Below, in pieces: positions 29,412 through 36,313 of a stretch of DNA of 64,000 nt; position 1 is the stretch's first letter; each line of letters opens with the position of its first letter. Below the pieces are notes generated by a model. The model was not told the origin of the DNA and searched no databases. It was given only the letters and a program-made list of their open reading frames with translations. The translations under genes and the position numbers were made by a program. This DNA comes from Desulfobacterales bacterium (GTDB lineage Bacteria > Desulfobacterota > Desulfobacteria > Desulfobacterales > JARGFK01), in NCBI GenBank assembly GCA_029211065.1, contig JARGFK010000002.1, positions 39,630-103,629 on the forward strand. Direction: 5' to 3'.

Positions 29412-29611
29412 GAAAACAGCCCAAAGCCCCCTGGCCCCCTTTTGTAAAGGGAGGACGGGCGGCTGTCCGACAACCTTTCTGGACCTTCGGCATATTCGCG
29501 ATCCTGTATCTGTTTGTCTCTCTCGACCCGCTCAACCCTAAAGAAAAGCGGTCCCTCCTCCTGCTGATGGCCGGGTATGTCTTGATTTTTTTGGGGGGCA
29601 GTGTGGGTTGA
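29408..29611 (+). CDS. Possible small two-helix membrane protein
   Basis: A 67-residue frame whose ATG overlaps the preceding stop (ATGA). The last 45 residues contain two hydrophobic stretches, FGIFAILYLFVSL and LLLLMAGYVLIFLGG, separated by a charged loop. The first 20 codons cover a CCCTTT/AAAGGG inverted repeat at 29438-29452 that looks like intergenic material, which weakens the case. The frame may be the remnant of a gene or a true small membrane protein. Confidence 0.4.
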   Translation: MRKQPKAPWPPFVKGGRAAVRQPFWTFGIFAILYLFVSLDPLNPKEKRSLLLLMAGYVLIFLGGSVG

Positions 29612-29644
29612 TGTGCACTTCAAGTTGTAAGCTGAACCGCAACG

Positions 29645-29692
29645 GCGAGTGCATTCCCCGTCCCACAGTGGCGGGACGGCAGTGTTTTTCAA
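29645..29692 (+). repeat. Dispersed hairpin repeat, copy 2
   Basis: GCGAGTGCATTCCCC leads into GTCCCAC (29660-29666), AGTG and GCGGGAC (29671-29677), then GGCAGTGTTTTTCAA. The left flank matches copy 3 (GCGAGCGCATTCCCC) in 14 of 15 bases. Confidence 0.65.
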
Positions 29693-29770
29693 ATATCCTT
29701 AAAGAGCTTTTTATCTATGATTTCAGAGATATTTAGACATAAAGCCAAAATATTTTCTGACTGGATTAAT

Positions 29771-29820
29771 TTCACGGCTTCCGGATGAAGCCGTGAAAAC
29801 ATGAATACGCTTCAGCGTAT
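29771..29820. promoter_or_regulatory. Two successive hairpins before amidase gene
   Basis: An 11-bp perfect stem, TTCACGGCTTC (29771-29781) with GAAGCCGTGAA (29787-29797), is followed by ATACGC/GCGTAT at 29805-29820 with a TTCA loop. They lie 85-134 bp before the amidase start and could be RNA structures or a terminator. No T-run follows. Confidence 0.45.
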
Positions 29821-29904
29821 AAATATCCGGGGAATCAACAATGGATATTTTCGGTTCTATTTGCCGCGTCTGTTGATGTTAACAAAGCAACGAGGAAAAG
29901 AATC

Positions 29905-31407
29905 ATGAATGCATTCAAGGAATACGACACTTACGACGCATTGGGTCTGGCCGAGCTGGTTCAAAGCAAACAGGTAAGCCCGAAGGCGCTCTGCGAAGAG
30001 GCCATCGCCAGAATCGAGCAGATCAACCCCAAGATAAACGCGGTGGTCACCCCCATGTACGAAGAGGGCCGCCGGGCGGCGGCAGCCTCCCGGCCCGGGG
30101 GGCCCTTTGCCGGCGTTCCTGTCCTGATCAAAGACCTGGCCTATGCCTATGCCGGCGTACCCATGACTTTGGGCAGCCGGGCGCTTAAAGATTATGTTCC
30201 CGATCATGACGACGAAATCGTTGTGCGCCTGAAAAAAACCGGCGCGGTAATCATCGGCAAGACCAACACCCCGGAATTCGGCCTTCTGGGAATCACCGAG
30301 CCGGAACTTTTCGGCGCCTGCCGCAACCCCTGGAATCTTGACCATACACCCGGGGGCTCCAGCGGCGGCTCGGCGGCAGCGGTGGCCGCCGGCATGGTGC
30401 CGCTGGCCACCGGCGGCGACGGCGGCGGGTCCATCCGCATCCCCGCGGCGTGCTGCGGGCTGTTCGGCTTCAAGCCCAGCCGGGGACGCAATCCCACCGG
30501 CCCGGATTACGGACAGGTGTGGCAGGGGGCGGTCCAGAATCATGTCCTTACCCGCTCGGTCAGGGACAGCGCCGCCATGCTGGATGCGTTTCAGGGCCCG
30601 GATATCGGCGCGCCCTATGAAATCCGGCCGCCTGACGGGCCGTATCTGGCGGAGGCGGGCAAAGACCCCGGCCGAATGAAGATCGCATTTAACACCCAAT
30701 CTCCCATCGGCAGGCCGGTTCACCCGGAATGCATCCGGGCCGTGGAAAATACCGCCAAACTGCTGCAGGAGCTGGGACACGATGTAACGGAGGACCGGCC
30801 GGACATTGACGGAAAAGGCCTGGTCCGGAGCTTTCTTACCTTATATTTCGGCGAAACGGCTGCCGACATCGAAGAGCTGGAAATAATTTTAAAGCGTAAG
30901 GCCGGACCAGGGGATGTCGAGCTGTTAACCTGGACACTGGGTCTACTGGGCCGCAGCTTTTCAGCCGGGTATATGGTAACGGCGCTGCGCCGCTGGGACC
31001 GGGCTGCCCGGGCCATGGGACGCTTTTTCCAGAGGTATGATCTTTATTTGACGCCCACCACAGCCTTTCCGCCGGCCAAAATCGGCGAACTTCAGCCCAA
31101 ACCCGTAGAGGTTTTATTAATGAAAACGGTCAGCACCCTGAAACTGGGGTGGTTGTTAAAACGGGCGGACTTCGTGGACCAGATGGCGCAGCAGAGCCTG
31201 GAGCGGACCCCCTTTACCCAGCTGGCCAACCTGACCGGGCTGCCGGCCATGACCGTGCCGCTCCACTGGACATCGGACAATCTGCCCTGCGGGTCGCAGT
31301 TCATGGGACCTTTCGGCGCGGAAGATACCCTGTTCCGGCTGGCCGGGCAACTGGAGAAAGCCCAGCCCTGGTTTGACAAACGGCCGCCGGTTTCAGCAGA
31401 CAGCTAA
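29905..31407 (+). CDS. Amidase signature family protein
   Basis: A 500-residue amidase of the amidase signature family, which hydrolyses amides with a Ser-cisSer-Lys triad. Lys76 (VLIKDL), Ser152 (GGSSGGS) and Ser176 (GGGSIRIP) are in the expected spacing, with the nucleophile 24 residues after the cis-Ser. The FGFKPSRGR segment follows. AGGAAAAG lies before the ATG. It is not next to gatB or gatC genes, so it is more likely a catabolic amidase than a GatA subunit. The substrate is unknown. Confidence 0.93.
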   Translation: MNAFKEYDTYDALGLAELVQSKQVSPKALCEEAIARIEQINPKINAVVTPMYEEGRRAAAASRPGGPFAGVPVLIKDLAYAYAGVPMTLGSRALKDYVPDHDDEIVVRLKKTGAVIIGKTNTPEFGLLGITEPELFGACRNPWNLDHTPGGSSGGSAAAVAAGMVPLATGGDGGGSIRIPAACCGLFGFKPSRGRNPTGPDYGQVWQGAVQNHVLTRSVRDSAAMLDAFQGPDIGAPYEIRPPDGPYLAEAGKDPGRMKIAFNTQSPIGRPVHPECIRAVENTAKLLQELGHDVTEDRPDIDGKGLVRSFLTLYFGETAADIEELEIILKRKAGPGDVELLTWTLGLLGRSFSAGYMVTALRRWDRAARAMGRFFQRYDLYLTPTTAFPPAKIGELQPKPVEVLLMKTVSTLKLGWLLKRADFVDQMAQQSLERTPFTQLANLTGLPAMTVPLHWTSDNLPCGSQFMGPFGAEDTLFRLAGQLEKAQPWFDKRPPVSADS

Positions 31408-31472
31408 AAAACATTGTCTAAACCCCCCAGCGTTACCACTTTTTCCCGGCGCATTGGAAAAAAAATCTTGAT

Positions 31473-31613
31473 ATGTATACTGATTTTGATCGGCTTCTTA
31501 CCGGCATTTTTACTAAAAGAGGCAAGCTGCTGAGAGTTATTTCGGCAAGAGACATGAATAAAAAGGAAAAGAAATATTATGAAGAAAACGGACAAACAAA
31601 TTCCGAAGTTTAG
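31473..31613 (+). pseudogene. Remnant of BrnT-like toxin gene
   Basis: A 46-codon frame whose end (KLLRVISARDMNKKEKKYYEEN) matches the C-terminal part of BrnT-type ribonuclease toxins. The N-terminal DP-type start and first strands of a normal toxin, which is about 90 residues, are missing. The frame ends with TAG at 31611, overlapping the antitoxin gene start at 31579 as intact brnTA-like pairs do. The toxin is probably inactive. Identification rests on the characteristic RVISARxxxxKExxxYE motif. Confidence 0.6.
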
Positions 31614-31875
31614 CAATGAAGATGAAGAGCGCGAATTTTGGGCTAAACATTCACCGCTTGATTATTTTGAAGCAGGCCGTTTTAAAAAAGCGAAGTTTCC
31701 GAACCTAAAACCCTCCCTTAAATCAATTTCAATTCGTCTGCCTGAGGCCATGCTGGAGGAACTCAAAATCCTGGCCAACAAGAAAGATGTACCCTATCAG
31801 AGCCTTGCAAAAATGTTTTTGGCGAGACAAATAGCTTTAGAACGGGGATCTTTAAATCTTTTGGATAATAGATAG
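31579..31875 (+). CDS. BrnA/CopG-type antitoxin
   Basis: A 98-residue antitoxin-like protein. The acidic front ends FWAKHSPLDYFE, and the C-terminal ribbon-helix-helix part is SISIRLPEAMLEELKILANKKDVPYQSLAKMFLARQI, both matching CopG-family antitoxins with BrnT-like partners. AAAGGAAAAG is located upstream within the toxin remnant. It overlaps the toxin remnant by 35 bp, so it appears to be an orphan antitoxin after decay of its toxin. It might still repress its own promoter. Confidence 0.82.
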   Translation: MKKTDKQIPKFSNEDEEREFWAKHSPLDYFEAGRFKKAKFPNLKPSLKSISIRLPEAMLEELKILANKKDVPYQSLAKMFLARQIALERGSLNLLDNR

Positions 31876-32348
31876 TCCCAGCCTCCCAGGATTTTCGCTG
31901 TGCGCCTTACGCCTTTTGTCGTTTCCCTCGTCCCTTGTTACTCGTCACTTCTATTCGCCCTGCGCCGTTCGCCTTATGCCCTCTTTTCTTATCAGCTTCT
32001 ACGCGCCACCCCTTCTCCCTCGTCACTTGTCATTCGTTACTTCCGTCTTTTCTGTCCTTTCCCTCTGCGCCTTGCGCTGTGAGCCTTACGCCCCTTTCTT
32101 ATCGCCGAAAAGTACATTAAAACTCACACCCGTTCAAAAAAGGATACAGATTTTCAGGAAAGCACGGAAGATCCGACAGCGAAAACCGGCATAACCAACT
32201 GTTTATTCAACGTATTAATCGATACAGCGAAATTTCTCCGGACGGCATGGTAGTTGCATCTTAAATACATCGAAAAGCATCTATTGAGGATCGTTAGTTG
32301 GTGCTGGACGCGCAGCAGCGGCAAAAAAACCTCAAAAAGGGGTCGCCG
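31876..32348. repeat. Low-complexity pyrimidine-rich repeat region
   Basis: From about 31890 to 32100 the sequence is built from degenerate CTTACGCC/CTGCGCC and CTCGTCACTTGTCATTCGTT-like words, the complement of GTGACGAG words seen at 52276 and 63885. No coding sequence is supported. The last 190 bp before the next gene are unremarkable. Confidence 0.55.
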
Positions 32349-32924
32349 ATGAAACAAAAAAACAAAAGAAAGATTGTCCTTTTCGCAAGCATGTCCGTCA
32401 TGATATTCGGTGCGCCTGGATTTGCTGCTGCGGGGGAGCCGGCCTTTTCCGAGGCGCTTTATGCCAATCCGCCGCCGGTGCCGAACTTAAAACAGACGGC
32501 GGCGCCAGGCACTCTATCTCCTGATCTCGTCCGCAGCGGCGCTGATGAAAAAAAAGAGATTAAAAAAGACCTCCTGCCGGCAAATGCGTTGATGCTGCTG
32601 CCAAGTGAATTGCATCAAATGCAGTGGATGCCGGCCAAAATGATTTACCCCCCGTCTCTCTTCGAACCGCCTGATCTTTACAACCCCAGCCTCGCCAGCC
32701 AGCCGCTTTTGGGCTTTAGCTGGGATCGCGATGCAGGCAAACTCAACAACTGGAACGTTGCTTTCGGCCTGGGTCTTTATATTTCAAATTATAAAGATTG
32801 GCATCACCCCCCGGAAGACTTCGGCCTTGAAGAGCCGTTTTCGGACCGGGAACAGAGGGGTTTCTTCGAAACAATAATAAACACGATGCAGGTTGTCGGT
32901 TTTCAGATACGGTATGATTTTTAA
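32349..32924 (+). CDS. Secreted hypothetical protein
   Basis: A 191-residue protein with a clear Sec signal peptide (basic KQKNKRK, then IVLFASMSVMIFGAPGFAAAG with an AAA cleavage site). The mature part is Pro-rich (NPPPVPNLK) and ends with a Tyr and Phe-rich stretch finishing VGFQIRYDF, which resembles the last strand of an outer-membrane barrel. The ATG at 32349 is preferred because GGGG lies at correct distance. The family is not recognised; it may be a small envelope protein. Confidence 0.65.
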   Translation: MKQKNKRKIVLFASMSVMIFGAPGFAAAGEPAFSEALYANPPPVPNLKQTAAPGTLSPDLVRSGADEKKEIKKDLLPANALMLLPSELHQMQWMPAKMIYPPSLFEPPDLYNPSLASQPLLGFSWDRDAGKLNNWNVAFGLGLYISNYKDWHHPPEDFGLEEPFSDREQRGFFETIINTMQVVGFQIRYDF

Positions 32925-33236
32925 GGATTTTTTTAGGACCTTTTCTTGGCACATCGGCCCTTGGGCTTTAATTTTCCTAAATCAGTTGACAAGCTGACCT
33001 CATTTATCTAATGTTCGCTTTCACGCCTATAAATCTTAACCTGCCGCACATGTCTGCCTTGGGCAGATTAAAATATCCGGGATTAATAAAAGCCCTTGCT
33101 CCTCCAAAGCTGATGGTTGAAATTTGAGGCTGGCCGATAACCTGATTCATTCTTTGGAGAAAAGTGATTATATGATCCGTAATTGTCTTGCACGGAGATG
33201 CCGTTGCAAGTAACCGCTTTACCGGGCGGAGAATCG
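32925..33236. other. 312-bp spacer, no gene recognised
   Basis: The minus strand has a short open stretch (about 33004-33180) with a sequence like RAFINPGYFN and RLRFIGVKANIR, which could be the tail of a decayed gene. No start site or family supports a real gene. Confidence 0.35.
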
Positions 33237-33476
33237 ATGACGACGAACGAACAGAACACAACGAGTGAACAAATCGTGTCGCCGGACAACGCTGTCCGTA
33301 AAGCGCAGCGGGTGCGGCTGCAGCGTTTCGGCATGGCCTTGTGCACATATGTGCTTGTAATCCCGGCAATATTTCTGGCGTTGCGGCTCGGGCTTGGCGA
33401 CATGAGCGATCGACTGCTGGCAGTGTTCATCGGGCTGGCGCTGGTAGGCAACGGCGTGTTCTTCGTCCTGTTTTAG
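33237..33476 (+). CDS. Small two-helix membrane protein, possibly truncated
   Basis: A 79-residue protein with a polar front (MTTNEQNTTSEQIVSP) and two membrane helices, FGMALCTYVLVIPAIFLALRL and LLAVFIGLALVGNGVFFVLF. The helix pair preceded by a VRLQRFGMA segment resembles the membrane anchor of GGDEF-type signalling proteins, whose catalytic part is absent here. GGAG lies before the ATG at 33237. It could be the remnant of such a gene. Confidence 0.45.
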   Translation: MTTNEQNTTSEQIVSPDNAVRKAQRVRLQRFGMALCTYVLVIPAIFLALRLGLGDMSDRLLAVFIGLALVGNGVFFVLF

Positions 33477-33489
33477 ACAATGGACAATG

Positions 33490-33517
33490 GGGACGTTTTT
33501 AAATAATTAAATAACTA
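33490..33517 (+). repeat. Island-flanking direct repeat, left copy
   Basis: GGGACGT, four bases, AAATAA, one base and TAAATAACTA. The right copy at 35093-35120 has the same blocks in the same spacing, with 23 of 28 bases equal. Confidence 0.6.
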
Positions 33518-33564
33518 AGGATAGGCCGTGTCCGTGGACGTCTCGACTAACAGTTGAGGTTGAA

Positions 33565-34146
33565 ATGACTCAAAAATTACTTCTCATAGATTTCGAAAAC
33601 ATTCAGAAAGTAGATTTGACCCATCTTGGGGAAAACATCCACGTCACTATCTTTGTCGGGTCGAGCCAGAAGAGTGTGCCAATCGATCTTGTCGCTTGTG
33701 CTCAGAGACTTGGCGACCGAGTTGAGTGGCAACGGGTCGAGGGTAACGGCAGCAATGCCCTTGATTTTTACATCGCGTGCCATCTCGGTCGTGTGGTCGA
33801 GAAGTCGCCAGACCTTCACTGCATTGTTCTATCAAAAGATAAAGGATTTGATCCGTTGCTTCGGCACTTGAACAAGAATGGCCTGAAATGTAAGCGGATT
33901 AACAGCCTGCTTGAACTTGAGCCTAAATCTGCCGCTACGGAAGAACCAAATTACAAGCGGGTTTTTGAAGTGTTAAGCAAATCGGAAAAGAAGTCGCGCC
34001 CCCGCAGGCACGCAACGCTGTCTCAGCACATTTCATCAATGTTTCAGAAGAACATTACGCAGAGCGACGTCGACAGGATCATTGATATTCTCTTTGCAAA
34101 CAATTTGATCTCTGAAAGTAACAATACTATCTCATATGAATTCTGA
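33565..34146 (+). CDS. NYN/PIN-domain nuclease-like protein with C-terminal winged helix
   Basis: A 193-residue protein. The first 110 residues fit a NYN/PIN-like nuclease fold: LLIDFENI with Asp9, NALDFYIACHLG with Asp67, and LSKDKGFDPLLRHL with Asp92 and Asp96. These acidic residues would bind the catalytic metal. A basic linker (SEKKSRPRRH) leads to a helical C-terminal part that resembles a winged helix. It is likely an RNA nuclease with a nucleic-acid-binding tail. It lies in the toxin-antitoxin island between the 28-bp repeats. A defence or RNA-decay role is inferred only from this context. Confidence 0.75.
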   Translation: MTQKLLLIDFENIQKVDLTHLGENIHVTIFVGSSQKSVPIDLVACAQRLGDRVEWQRVEGNGSNALDFYIACHLGRVVEKSPDLHCIVLSKDKGFDPLLRHLNKNGLKCKRINSLLELEPKSAATEEPNYKRVFEVLSKSEKKSRPRRHATLSQHISSMFQKNITQSDVDRIIDILFANNLISESNNTISYEF

Positions 34147-34293
34147 TTTGCCTGGCTCGAGCCGCTGAACTTTATGTACAGCTATCAGAATCTGGAGTCG
34201 GGCCACGGCAAGTGACTAATCTCGTGTGGAATGGTTTTGAGGAAAGACTTTTTTGAGACAGGATCTATTAACATATAGACGCAATCGCAATGA

Positions 34294-34334
34294 TTGACAG
34301 GTCCGCATCCGCGATGTATAATGCGATGTATAAT
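34294..34334 (+). promoter_or_regulatory. Consensus promoter with 12-bp tandem repeat upstream of vapBC-like pair
   Basis: TTGACA at 34294-34299 and TATAAT at 34317-34322 are both perfect sigma-70 hexamers with a 17-bp spacer. GCGATGTATAAT occurs twice in tandem (34311-34322 and 34323-34334), so the -10 box is duplicated. The duplicated stretch might serve as the binding site for the antitoxin. The antitoxin start is 20 bp downstream. Confidence 0.8.
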
Positions 34335-34354
34335 TTTGAAGAAAGGGTGTCAAT

Positions 34355-34630
34355 ATGGCTCAGATGATTCGAAAGCAGATTTATATAAAAGCTGAACAGG
34401 ATGTCATACTCAAAAAAAGAGCACGCATGCTGGGTGTTACGGAGGCGGAGGTCATTCGCAGTGTCATTGACAGGCAAACGGTTTTGCTCACCTCCGGCGT
34501 TCGAGATTTAGGAGCCTGGGAGAAGGAAAAGGCTTTTATTTCAAAAAGGATGGCGGCAGGCCGAGGCGGGCGCCGATTCCGACGCGAGGATGCTTACGAG
34601 GGCAGGTTAAAACGTTATGGCGGCAAATAA
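34355..34630 (+). CDS. Ribbon-helix-helix antitoxin (VapB-like)
   Basis: A 91-residue protein with a ribbon-helix-helix start (MIRKQIYIKAEQDVILKKRARMLGVTEAEVIRSVIDRQ) and a basic tail (RGGRRFRREDAYEGRLKRYGGK) that would wrap the toxin. AAAGGGTG lies before the ATG. Its end overlaps the PIN toxin gene by 14 bp, the usual arrangement for vapBC operons. It should repress the shared promoter through the tandem repeat just upstream; this is inferred. Confidence 0.85.
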   Translation: MAQMIRKQIYIKAEQDVILKKRARMLGVTEAEVIRSVIDRQTVLLTSGVRDLGAWEKEKAFISKRMAAGRGGRRFRREDAYEGRLKRYGGK

Positions 34631-35075
34631 GATACTAGTTGACACCAACATCCTGCTTTATGCTTACGACCAGGCAGAACCGGAGAAACAGCCACAAGCC
34701 CTTGCAGTTCTGGAGGATCTGGTAGCAGAGGGGCTGGGCGTTCTCTCGTCTCAGATACTGGGTGAATTTTATGTCAATGCCACCCAGAAACTCGCTCCGC
34801 CGCTGACAGTTAAAGAGGCATACGAGCGAATTCAAAACTACCTGCTTGCCTGGGAAGTCCTGGATGTAACGGGACCGGTCGTGCTGGAGGCTGTCCGGGG
34901 CGTTCGTGAGCATAAGATGGCCTATTGGGATGCGCAGATTTGGGCATCAGCGCGACTTCACCAAATTCCAACAATTTTTTCTGAAGATTTTAATGTCGGC
35001 GGCGTCATTGAAGGCGTCCGTTTTGTGAATCCGCTTGTCAAAAATTTTAGCACGTTGAGGTGGCTATCCGAATAA
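34617..35075 (+). CDS. vapC: PIN-domain toxin (VapC-like)
   Basis: A 152-residue PIN-domain ribonuclease toxin. The metal-binding acidic residues are seen in LVDTNILLYAYD (Asp9), SSQILGEFYVN (Glu), and MAYWDAQIWASA (Asp), in the usual order. VapC toxins cut tRNA or rRNA when freed from VapB. The start overlaps the antitoxin gene by 14 bp, so the pair is translationally coupled. The pair lies inside the island flanked by the 28-bp direct repeats, which suggests acquisition by transfer. Confidence 0.9.
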   Translation: MAANKILVDTNILLYAYDQAEPEKQPQALAVLEDLVAEGLGVLSSQILGEFYVNATQKLAPPLTVKEAYERIQNYLLAWEVLDVTGPVVLEAVRGVREHKMAYWDAQIWASARLHQIPTIFSEDFNVGGVIEGVRFVNPLVKNFSTLRWLSE

Positions 35076-35092
35076 AATATCTTCAGACAACA

Positions 35093-35120
35093 GGGACGTC
35101 CGCAAATAAGTAAATAACTA
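35093..35120 (+). repeat. Island-flanking direct repeat, right copy
   Basis: It carries the same GGGACGT, AAATAA and TAAATAACTA blocks as the left copy at 33490-33517. Together they bracket the NYN protein and the VapBC pair. The type of element that formed them is not visible. Confidence 0.6.
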
Positions 35121-35284
35121 TTCCGTTGTTCAATTGAGGAAAGCCGCGCCGCCGAATTCGGCGGACATATTCAGCGAAAAAAATGTCCATTGGCGAGTAT
35201 GGCTTTATTTGCCTTTTTGATCAATATGAATCAGGAAAAGATGTAGTTTTCAGGGGTGAAAAAAACAGGTAGGGAGTAAAGGAC

Positions 35285-35890
35285 ATGTGCTCACAAAAAA
35301 CAGACCGGAATGACACCTTTTTGTGGCTGGCCCCGTTTGCTCCGCCCAAAGGATATAAAAGTGTGCCGGCAGGCGGGATGTGCCTTTGCGTTTTCCTTTT
35401 TGTCGTGAAGGGGCGCGAAGTTCTTCTCGGAAAATACAGAGAGCATCCGGCCTGGGAAAAGATCGCCGGCATGGATGAAAAACGTGTAAAGGCCAACCAG
35501 CATGGCTTCACCGTGCCTGCCAGCCACCTGAAATTCGGTGAAGATCCGCTGGACGCCGCCCGGAGGATCGCCGAAGAAATTTTGCTGCTCCCAAAAGGTC
35601 TGACGTATTCGGAACCCCTTGTGCAGACTTTTTACTATGAACTGTCCATTGTTCCCGGCGAAATGCATTTTGATGTTCTGTTTTTTTACGATGTTACACT
35701 CGATGAAGATTTTAAAACCGGCCAGCCTCCTTGGTATGCAGCGCTGGAATGGTTCGATGTGGATGTTCTCATCAATCAGAAATATGCGCGTCAGCATGAA
35801 GATGTGGTATCAGCCTGGCTGAAAAAAAGTAGAAAATGGAAGGCCACAGGGGCAGCTGATAGTCAGGATCTTATAGACTTTAAGAAATAG
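35285..35890 (+). CDS. Nudix-like hydrolase with degenerate Nudix box
   Basis: A 201-residue soluble protein with Nudix-fold features: GGMCLCVFLFVVKGREVLLGKYR as the first strands and PASHLKFGEDPLDAARRIAEEILL in the place of the Nudix box. The box has GE and the final EE, but the RE part is changed to RI, so metal binding may be altered. The end (WKATGAADSQDLIDFKK) is a charged helix. AAAGGA is upstream. It may hydrolyse a nucleoside diphosphate derivative, or it may be a non-catalytic member. Confidence 0.65.
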   Translation: MCSQKTDRNDTFLWLAPFAPPKGYKSVPAGGMCLCVFLFVVKGREVLLGKYREHPAWEKIAGMDEKRVKANQHGFTVPASHLKFGEDPLDAARRIAEEILLLPKGLTYSEPLVQTFYYELSIVPGEMHFDVLFFYDVTLDEDFKTGQPPWYAALEWFDVDVLINQKYARQHEDVVSAWLKKSRKWKATGAADSQDLIDFKK

Positions 35891-36313
35891 AAATGGTGTT
35901 GATAAATGCGGGTCTGGGGTCGGGCAACGGTAAGAGACTGATATTGTATGAAATGGTTTTGAATTTGTAGCCTGGATAGGGGCAATAACAACTTTTTCGA
36001 GGCCAAAAACGCTGTTTTTGTCGGAAGGGATGTCAAAGGGGGCAGTGAAGGGTATCGGCTCCGGGATGGATCTGCTTCCTATAATGCTCTTTTCTGGGCC
36101 GAAAACAACGAAATAGGCATTGAAAACACTTTTTTGCGGGACCTTAATAACGAAAAATCAAGCAATCGCCATGGCCCGACCCTCGACCCTCGTTGCATTT
36201 CCCTTGACACCCCTGGCGAAATCCCATTATAATTTCACCCCGAAAAAAGAGCACTATCTCTCCACCTTTCCTCACTTTTTATTTACACCCCCTTCATATG
36301 ACAGGAGGCGTGC
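35891..36313. other. Spacer with open fragment and promoter
   Basis: From 35963 to 36232 a frame without ATG stays open (around NNFFEAKNAVFVGRD and LFWAENNEIGIENTFLRD). Its repeated Asn and hydrophobic pattern resembles a beta-helix protein, so it may be a gene remnant. The promoter of the caspase gene overlaps its end. Confidence 0.4.
36204..36233 (+). promoter_or_regulatory. Sigma-70-type promoter of caspase-WD40 gene
   Basis: TTGACA at 36204-36209 and TATAAT at 36228-36233 are perfect hexamers with an 18-bp spacer, about 80 bp upstream of the start codon. It suggests strong constitutive expression unless a repressor binds. Confidence 0.75.

Noticed and set aside
29857..30780. Leftward open frame of 307 codons opposite the amidase gene
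   Set aside because: The amidase triad and length are intact on the plus strand.
31876..32110. CRISPR array
   Set aside because: The repeated words are degenerate and adjacent, with no constant repeat length or unique spacers.
32925..33236. Leftward coding frame with a barrel-like end
   Set aside because: There is no start, no ribosome binding site and no recognised family; it may be a remnant only.
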